8,878 nucleotides of DNA from CBIHON01 sp966211965. GTDB taxonomy: Bacteria; Pseudomonadota; Gammaproteobacteria; Burkholderiales; Burkholderiaceae_D. The notes under the pieces are model-generated. The model was not told the DNA's origin and did not search any database. It was given only the letters and a program-made list of their open reading frames with translations. The stretch spans positions 1 to 8,878 of the forward strand of contig CBIHON010000084.1 of NCBI GenBank assembly GCA_966211965.1, written 5' to 3'. Positions 1 through 5,006 of the stretch are shown here, piece by piece. The translations under genes and the position numbers were made by a program. Positions within the stretch are counted from its first letter, which is position 1. Each line of letters starts with the position of its first letter.

Positions 1-113
1 GCCGAGCACCGGAGGCCTGGGATTGGCCCGTACGGTCAGGCTAAAAATGCTCTAAAAGCCATCGCCGTCGGGATGTGCCTGTTTTACCGCTTTCCCCATA
101 CGGCTCGGAAATG

Positions 114-139
114 GATCCGACTTGAATTGATCCGACTTG
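114..139. repeat. 11-bp direct repeat
   Basis: GATCCGACTTG occurs at 114-124 and again at 129-139, a 15-base period, just beyond the 3' end of the truncated ATP-grasp gene. I see no gene in 1-160. The repeat could be a small slippage duplication or a scar near the point where the gene lost its C-terminal half. No function can be assigned. Confidence 0.5.
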
Positions 140-160
140 CCCAATCGACATGTTCCTGCG

Positions 161-913
161 CTAAGTCTTGAGAGGCGGCCAAGCTTCCCCCACGGCGCCG
201 GCGCAAAAAAACTCGACCTGGTCCGAGCGCATCCGGTGGAAGCGATGCCGCCGCGACTCGTTGCGTTCAAAGCCGCACTTGAAGTCGCAGGCCACTGGTG
301 TCAATTTTCCATCGCTGGCCCACATGCGGATCGGGTTCAATTCCAGCATGCTCATGTCGAAACTGCGATACAAATCCCACAATTTGGGCAACTGGCGCAC
401 CAGTGGTGGAATGATGTGCCAAGGCGCCTCCACTTCGCATAAAGCCTGCGCCACCACCGATGCGTGCAAGCCAGCGCCGGCTTCGAACGGAACCCGTACC
501 TCCGGTCCGCCTTGTGCTTGGCCGAGTGCGACGCCGACCTGGTGGCTGGGCACCGGCGCGCGAAAATCCTCCGTTTCGGTAATCGAAAAATAGATTTCAT
601 ATTCGGCCGGCAACGCTGCTTCGACGGTAACGCCGCGCGCCTTCACCAGCCGTTCGCCACGGCGAATCTGCGCGCGGCTCAGCCGTTGCTTTTGTTCCAG
701 CGCGGTGCCGAGATCATAGGCACGCCCCGACACCTCTACCTTGCACTCTTCGACCAGCCAGTCTTCAAATACCGGCTTCACCAATACCGAGCCATAACGC
801 TCGATCAGCGCTGCGATTTGCGCGGCGCTTGCATCCGGGCCGAGTATTTCAAGCGCCGGAAAACCGGCGAACTCAAGCAGCCGCGCCCCATATAACATGC
901 CTGTGACTCTCAT
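161..913 (-). CDS. ATP-grasp protein resembling the ATP-citrate lyase / succinyl-CoA ligase beta N-terminal domain, probably C-terminally truncated
   Basis: The 250-residue product follows the pattern of the ATP-grasp half of ATP-citrate lyase and succinyl-CoA ligase beta chains. It opens with an ARLLEFAG helix (about residues 10-17), has a LVKP strand (44-47) where these enzymes have VVKP, a YEIYFSI strand (105-111) where they have EFYVCIYA, and an acidic LELNP motif (190-194) matching the LEINP that helps bind Mg-ATP. CDFKCGFE follows at 209-216. Known family members continue into a further CoA-ligase or citrate-binding domain; here the frame becomes Arg/His-rich and unlike the family after about residue 217, then stops. 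A run of seven A (205-211, plus strand) lies in this tail and could mark a frameshift, but neither alternative frame restores a convincing domain. The start at 913 has a purine-rich GAGAGA upstream on the minus strand. The substrate is unknown, and it may be a decaying gene. Confidence 0.6.
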   Translation of the reverse strand: MRVTGMLYGARLLEFAGFPALEILGPDASAAQIAALIERYGSVLVKPVFEDWLVEECKVEVSGRAYDLGTALEQKQRLSRAQIRRGERLVKARGVTVEAALPAEYEIYFSITETEDFRAPVPSHQVGVALGQAQGGPEVRVPFEAGAGLHASVVAQALCEVEAPWHIIPPLVRQLPKLWDLYRSFDMSMLELNPIRMWASDGKLTPVACDFKCGFERNESRRHRFHRMRSDQVEFFCAGAVGEAWPPLKT

Positions 914-1339
914 TCGATTCTCTCGCGGCAGCGCTGCGGTTTTGCGCCGTCGCCGACGACGGTCAATCCGATAAATAAATTTGTGGAAAGGAAAGACAGC
1001 TATGACCGCGCCAGCGGCATTGAATTCCCGGGAATCCGAATGCCTTCGCCACCGGCCAACCCGCAGAGTCGGCCATGATCATTCGTGCATCATCCTTGTC
1101 TTCATGGGTTGGGGCTCGATTAATCCTGCAACACTATTTACGCGGTGGGCATCCCAGAAAGCATGCAACAGCCTGCCGCAACCCTTGAAAATATGCGCAC
1201 CGGACTAGAGAATTCTTGAAGACATACGAATTTCTGACGGCAACACAGGTCACATTCAGACCCATGGCGGCACAACGCGGCTGCCAATCTTTCTTGATGC
1301 CCAAGAGGGCTACCGCGCCGGCGTTATCAGAGATTCGAC
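914..1339. other. Divergent intergenic region without a convincing gene
   Basis: These 426 bases separate the minus-strand ATP-grasp gene from the plus-strand c-di-GMP gene and should hold both promoters, but I cannot pick a confident -35/-10 pair. Two small structures are visible. A perfect hairpin at 947-962 (CCGTCG, loop CCGA, CGACGG) lies in the minus-strand leader. A 12-bp palindrome, ATTCCCGGGAAT, is at 1024-1035. A start-like ATG at 1001 has a good GGAAAGGA upstream, but the frame that follows, ending near 1208, has no protein-like composition. It may be the remnant of a gene start. Confidence 0.5.
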
Positions 1340-4300
1340 ATGATCAGCAAAACCCGCTCCGTCTCCGTCAAAAAAAGCTTGGCAGAACGGCGGCCGCGCT
1401 GGATGGGAAAGATCCGGCTATTCGTGCTTGCCGTCACCATACCGCTGCTGGCGCTGGCGGCAATCAGCGTGATTTCCTACCGAAGCATCGACGAATTACG
1501 CCTGCGCACCCAGTCGATCGAGGATGCCCAGCAGATACAGCTTGAGATCGCGGAATTGCTTTCGCTATACAAGAACGCCCGCGCCGGCTCACGCGGCTTC
1601 CTGATCTTCGGCGAACCTGCACAGGCCCAAAAATTTCAGGCCGCTACCGCAGCCATCCCGCAAAAAATCGAAACCGTGCTGCGCCTGACAGGCAATAACC
1701 CGGAGCAGCAGCGCAGGCTGGAAAAATTTGCATCTACAGCCGGAACCGACATTGCCGTGATGAGGGAAAGCATCCGGAAAAAAGCGGCGGGCCTGCTGGC
1801 CAAGCCCGAGGACCTGATAGCGCAACTCGCATCGCTCGGCCCTAACGAGGGCATACTCGAAAAATTGACCGCCGAAATCAGGGCCGAAGAGTACCGTCAG
1901 CTCGCCGCACGTGAAGCCGCGGCAGGACGAAGCATGGACCGCACGGTGCGCTTCATCGTCTATGGCAGCGTGGCCGGCTTCGCCCTGTTGACCTGCGCCA
2001 TCGGCCTGCTGTTGCGTGAGACGCGCCTGCGCGAAACAGCCGAGGAGGCGCGGCGCAAAAGCGAAGAACACTTCCACTCGTTGGCGGAGTCCGCCAACGA
2101 TGCCGTCATTTCAGCCGGCAGCGATGGGCGCATCATTTTCTGGAACCGAGGCGCGCAGCAGGTCTTCGGCTACAAGAAAGGTGAAATGATCGGCCAACCT
2201 TTGACCCGGCTGATGCCGCAGCGATATCGGGACGCCCATCTACGCGGCATGAAACGGGTAATCGAGACAGGGGAATCGCCGCTGACCGGCAAGACCATCG
2301 AATTGTCCGCGCTCAGGAGCGACGGCAGCGAGTTCCCGATGGAGCTGTCCCTGGCGAACTGGGAAAGCCAGGGCGAACTCTTCTTCACCGCGGTGATCCG
2401 CGACATCACCGAGCGCAAGCAAGCCGAGGAAAAACTGCTCCACAGCGAGGAGCGCTTTCGCCTGATGGTGGAAGGCGTGGTCGACTATGCGATCTACATG
2501 GTGGACCCGGAAGGCAACGTCGATAGCTGGAACAGCGGCGCGGAACTGATACACGGTTATCGCGCCGAGGAAATCATCGGCCGCAACTTCTCCACCTTCT
2601 ACACGCCTCAGGATATTCTCGACGGCCAGCCGCAACAGGCGCTGCAGGCAGCGGCAGCCCAAGGCCGGGTCGAACAGGAAGGATGGCGGGTGCGCAATGA
2701 CGGCTCGCGCTTCTGGGCCGGCACGCTGATCACCGCGATGCGCGATTCGAGCGGAACGCTGCGCGGATTTTCCAAGATCACACGCAATCTGAGCGAGCGC
2801 AAACTGGCCGAGGAAACGGTGCACAAGGCGCAGCAGCAGTTGGAGTTGCGGGTCCAGGAACGCACCACCGAACTGGCTGCCGCCAACAGCGCCTTGCGCA
2901 TGGAAATCACCGAACGCAAGCAGGCGGAAACAGCGCTGCGTCAGCGCGCCTTGCAACTGGCGATCAGCGAACAGCGCTTTACCAAAATCTTCCATGCCAG
3001 CCCGGCGCCGATGCTGATCTTCCGTCGCAACGACGGCGTCATCCTGGACGTGAATCCAAGCTGTTCGAGGCTGGTCGGCTATAGCGCGGCGGAAATAATC
3101 GGCCGCACCGCATCCCAGATCGGGCTGGTCAACGAGGAGCAGCTAAGGCGAGTGCGCGACCGTCAGGAAAAAAAGCAGTCGGTGCGCGACATCGAACTCA
3201 GCATACGTACCCGCTCCGGCCAGCAGCGCGTGGTCCTGTGTTCATCGGAGACAACGGAGCTGGACGGCGCCGAATGCCACCTCGCACTGATTTTCGACAT
3301 CACCGAACGCAAGGAAGCCGAGGAGCGCGCGCATCACATTGCGCACCACGACGCCCTCACCGGCCTGCCCAACCGCCTGCTGATGCAAGACCGGCTGGTC
3401 CAGGCGATCGCGCATGCACGCCGCAGCAACCGGCAGATGGCGCTGCTGTTTGTCGACCTCGATCACTTCAAGCACATCAACGACTCGCTTGGCCACATGA
3501 CCGGCGACCGCCTGCTGCAGATGGCCGCGATCCGCCTGCAGCATTGCCTGCGTGAGAACGACAGCGTGGCGCGGCTGGGCGGCGACGAATTCGTGATCAT
3601 CCTGCCGGCGCCGGCGGAGAGCAGCGACGTCATTACGGTGGCGGAAAAGATGCTGCGCGCCTTGAGCCTGCCGTTCACCATCGACAGCCAGGAACTGCAT
3701 GTCAGCGGCAGCATCGGCGTGAGCCTTTACCCGAACGACGGCAGCGACGCCGATACGCTGATGCGCGCCGCCGATACCGCGATGTACCACGCCAAGGAAA
3801 TCGGCCGCGGCAATTTCCAGTTTTTCATGCCGACCCTGAACAAGGCGGCGCAGCAGCGCATGACCTTCGTCAACCAGTTGCATCAAGCACTCGATCGAGA
3901 CGAATTCACCCTGTACTACCAGCCGCAAGTCGATATCGAGACAGGACGGATTTTTGCGGTCGAAGCCTTGTTGCGCTGGCAGCAAAAAGGAAAAGCCGCG
4001 CTGTCCTGCAATGACTTCATCGCCATCGCCGAAGAAACCGGGATGATTCTGCCGATCGGCGAATGGGCTTTGCGCACCGCCTGCCGGCAGCTCAGGCAGT
4101 GGCGTGCGGGCGAGCATCCGCATTTGCACATGGCGGTGAACCTGTCGGCCCGGCAGTTATATCAGACCGAGTTCGAACAGTTGGTGGCGCGTATCCTGGA
4201 CGAGAACGGCGTGCCGGCGACCGCGCTCGAACTGGAGATCACCGAGGGCGTGCTGCTGCAACCGAGCGAGAGCAACCTGACGACTCTCAATCGCCTGAGC

Positions 4301-4624
4301 CAGATGGGCGTACAACTGGCGGTCGACGATTTCGGCATGGGCTATTCGAGCTTGGCCTACTTGCGCCGCTTTCCGATCGATACGCTCAAGATCGACCGCT
4401 CTTTCGTCAGCGGCATCGGCAACGACCCGCACGACATGGCCATCGTTTCGGCCATCATCGTGATGGCCGAAAGCCTGCAAATGACCATCGTCGCCGAGGG
4501 TGTGGAGAACGTGCATCAGGAGGCTTTTCTGAAGACCCACGGCTGCAAGTCAGCCCAAGGATTTTATTATGGCGCGCCAGTGCCGGCAGAGGAATTGACC
4601 GCGATGCTGCTGGGATATGCATAG
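1340..4624 (+). CDS. Membrane CHASE3-PAS-PAS-PAS-GGDEF-EAL c-di-GMP synthase/phosphodiesterase
   Basis: This 1094-residue inner-membrane signalling protein should make and/or hydrolyse cyclic di-GMP. Domains in order: a cytoplasmic N-tail; TM1 (27-47); a periplasmic CHASE3-type helical sensor (48-204) with an SRGFLIFGEP-like core; TM2 (205-225) with no HAMP after it; PAS1 (about 241-360), PAS2 (369-488) and PAS3 (543-658), each closing on a D/N-[IL]-[TS]-ERK linker; and a coiled coil (489-542) between PAS2 and PAS3. The GGDEF domain (about 668-828) has an intact GGDEF active site (747-751) and an RxxD inhibitory site (R738, D741). The EAL domain (about 849-1090) keeps EAL (875-877), N934, ITE (967-969), DDFGMGYSS (996-1004), K1017 and E1053. 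Both activities therefore look possible; which one dominates cannot be read from sequence, and the intact I-site predicts product inhibition of the cyclase. The ATG at 1340 has only a weak AGAG upstream (1329-1332), but it precedes TM1 by a normal length. Confidence 0.93.
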   Translation: MISKTRSVSVKKSLAERRPRWMGKIRLFVLAVTIPLLALAAISVISYRSIDELRLRTQSIEDAQQIQLEIAELLSLYKNARAGSRGFLIFGEPAQAQKFQAATAAIPQKIETVLRLTGNNPEQQRRLEKFASTAGTDIAVMRESIRKKAAGLLAKPEDLIAQLASLGPNEGILEKLTAEIRAEEYRQLAAREAAAGRSMDRTVRFIVYGSVAGFALLTCAIGLLLRETRLRETAEEARRKSEEHFHSLAESANDAVISAGSDGRIIFWNRGAQQVFGYKKGEMIGQPLTRLMPQRYRDAHLRGMKRVIETGESPLTGKTIELSALRSDGSEFPMELSLANWESQGELFFTAVIRDITERKQAEEKLLHSEERFRLMVEGVVDYAIYMVDPEGNVDSWNSGAELIHGYRAEEIIGRNFSTFYTPQDILDGQPQQALQAAAAQGRVEQEGWRVRNDGSRFWAGTLITAMRDSSGTLRGFSKITRNLSERKLAEETVHKAQQQLELRVQERTTELAAANSALRMEITERKQAETALRQRALQLAISEQRFTKIFHASPAPMLIFRRNDGVILDVNPSCSRLVGYSAAEIIGRTASQIGLVNEEQLRRVRDRQEKKQSVRDIELSIRTRSGQQRVVLCSSETTELDGAECHLALIFDITERKEAEERAHHIAHHDALTGLPNRLLMQDRLVQAIAHARRSNRQMALLFVDLDHFKHINDSLGHMTGDRLLQMAAIRLQHCLRENDSVARLGGDEFVIILPAPAESSDVITVAEKMLRALSLPFTIDSQELHVSGSIGVSLYPNDGSDADTLMRAADTAMYHAKEIGRGNFQFFMPTLNKAAQQRMTFVNQLHQALDRDEFTLYYQPQVDIETGRIFAVEALLRWQQKGKAALSCNDFIAIAEETGMILPIGEWALRTACRQLRQWRAGEHPHLHMAVNLSARQLYQTEFEQLVARILDENGVPATALELEITEGVLLQPSESNLTTLNRLSQMGVQLAVDDFGMGYSSLAYLRRFPIDTLKIDRSFVSGIGNDPHDMAIVSAIIVMAESLQMTIVAEGVENVHQEAFLKTHGCKSAQGFYYGAPVPAEELTAMLLGYA

Positions 4625-4744
4625 CCTTGCAGATGCGGGCGCGGAGGTTGCCGGAGCAGGCATACGATATATGCACGGTCATACACAGCGACAACGGACC
4701 CGCCGCACGGCGGCCGAACGGCACGGGAAATAGATAACATTTCC

Positions 4745-4787
4745 ATGCAAAAAAAGACCTCCATGTGATTGTGGAGCATTGTGGAGG
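4745..4787 (-). terminator. Hairpin with T-run on the minus strand, over a 10-bp tandem repeat
   Basis: CCTCCA (4758-4763) pairs with TGGAGG (4782-4787); CTCCA (4759-4763) can instead pair with TGGAG (4772-4776). Seven A at 4749-4755 become a T7 tract after the stem when read on the minus strand, which is the layout of an intrinsic terminator. Two choices of partner exist because ATTGTGGAG is tandemly repeated at 4768-4776 and 4778-4786. No minus-strand gene lies upstream, so its target is unclear; it could block antisense transcription into the c-di-GMP gene. Confidence 0.35.
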
Positions 4788-4801
4788 CCGCCACATTTTC
4801 C

Positions 4802-4830
4802 TTGCATCCATTAAATATCTATGTGATATT
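4802..4830 (+). promoter_or_regulatory. Candidate sigma-70 promoter for the exported protein
   Basis: TTGCAT (4802-4807) and GATATT (4825-4830) are separated by 17 bases in the AT-rich part of the intergenic region. The -35 matches consensus at three of six positions and the -10 at four of six. Transcription would begin near 4837 and give a leader of about 170 bases containing the structured element below. The assignment is by eye and weak. Confidence 0.3.
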
Positions 4831-4865
4831 TCCGGCAATTTCTAAATATTAAAAGTTAATAAGCT

Positions 4866-4973
4866 CTAAAAATCACCAAAAGCAATAAAGGTCGGGACCC
4901 AAAGGGGGAAATCTGCACCTAGAGCGCGCCGCAGGCCCGAGAGATTGGGATGAGGACTTTTGGTAATTTTTAG
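4866..4973 (+). ncRNA. Candidate structured leader RNA (riboswitch-like) closed by a 17-bp imperfect stem
   Basis: CTAAAAATCACCAAAAG (4866-4882) is the reverse complement of CTTTTGGTAATTTTTAG (4957-4973) except for one C-A mismatch (4874/4965), so 16 of 17 positions pair. The stem closes a 74-base, GC-rich loop with its own small pairings: GGTC/GACC (4890-4899), CCC/GGG around AAA near 4897-4905, AATCT/AGATT, and CTGC/GCAG. It lies in the leader of the exported beta-helix gene, ending 33 bases before the start codon and just before the ribosome-site hairpin. A closing stem, a structured core and a downstream site-covering hairpin resemble a cis-acting riboswitch or thermosensor. I could not match it to a class I know. 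The alternative is a small inverted-repeat element; I see no target duplication at its edges. Confidence 0.4.
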
Positions 4974-4974
4974 G

Positions 4975-5006
4975 GGTCCTTGTTGTGTTATTGAAAAGGT
5001 CCTTGC
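4975..5006 (+). promoter_or_regulatory. Ribosome binding site with a possible sequestering hairpin
   Basis: AAAAGG (4994-4999) is a good Shine-Dalgarno site seven bases before the ATG at 5007. Upstream GGTCCTT (4975-4981) can pair with AAGGTCC (4996-5002), giving six pairs with one T-T mismatch, which would bury the site. GTCCT (4976-4980) can alternatively pair with AGGAC (4953-4957), whose last base also belongs to the long stem of the structured leader. The arrangement allows exclusive folds with the site open or closed. GGTCCTTG is also directly repeated at 4975-4982 and 4998-5005. Confidence 0.4.

Larger units (their letters stand above)
4625..5006. other. Intergenic region between the c-di-GMP gene and the exported beta-helix gene
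   Basis: This 382-base stretch has no gene. Its first part, to about 4740, is GC-rich and contains a CCGCCG/CGGCGG hairpin (4700-4713) without a T-run, so no clear terminator follows the upstream gene. The middle (about 4796-4890) is markedly AT-rich compared with the rest of the window. The last part is densely structured and is described separately. The long leader and independent structures argue that the two flanking genes are separate transcription units. Confidence 0.6.

Noticed and set aside
2..55. C-terminal end of a histidine kinase on the plus strand (GGLGLAR before a TAA at 53-55)
   Set aside because: Seventeen codons with a loose resemblance to the G2 box are too little evidence at a window edge.
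52..270. Continuation of the ATP-grasp protein in another minus-strand frame
   Set aside because: APAPWGKLG reads nicely just after the homopolymer, but the remainder shows no resemblance to the second domain of ATP-citrate lyase or succinyl-CoA ligase.
1001..1208. Small plus-strand gene starting at ATG 1001 after GGAAAGGA
   Set aside because: The ribosome site is good, but the peptide has no protein-like pattern or recognisable family; kept only as a possible gene-start remnant.
2240..4129. Long antisense reading frames at 2240-2995 and 3242-4129 (minus)
   Set aside because: They lie wholly inside the PAS-GGDEF-EAL gene, have no family-like motifs and reflect GC-rich codon use on the opposite strand.
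4866..4973. c-di-GMP class I or II riboswitch
   Set aside because: The GGGACCCAAAGG stretch at 4893-4904 looks loosely like the class I core, but the GAAA-capped hairpin, the CAAAG/GGUAGC junction elements and the rest of the consensus are absent; class II features are also not seen.
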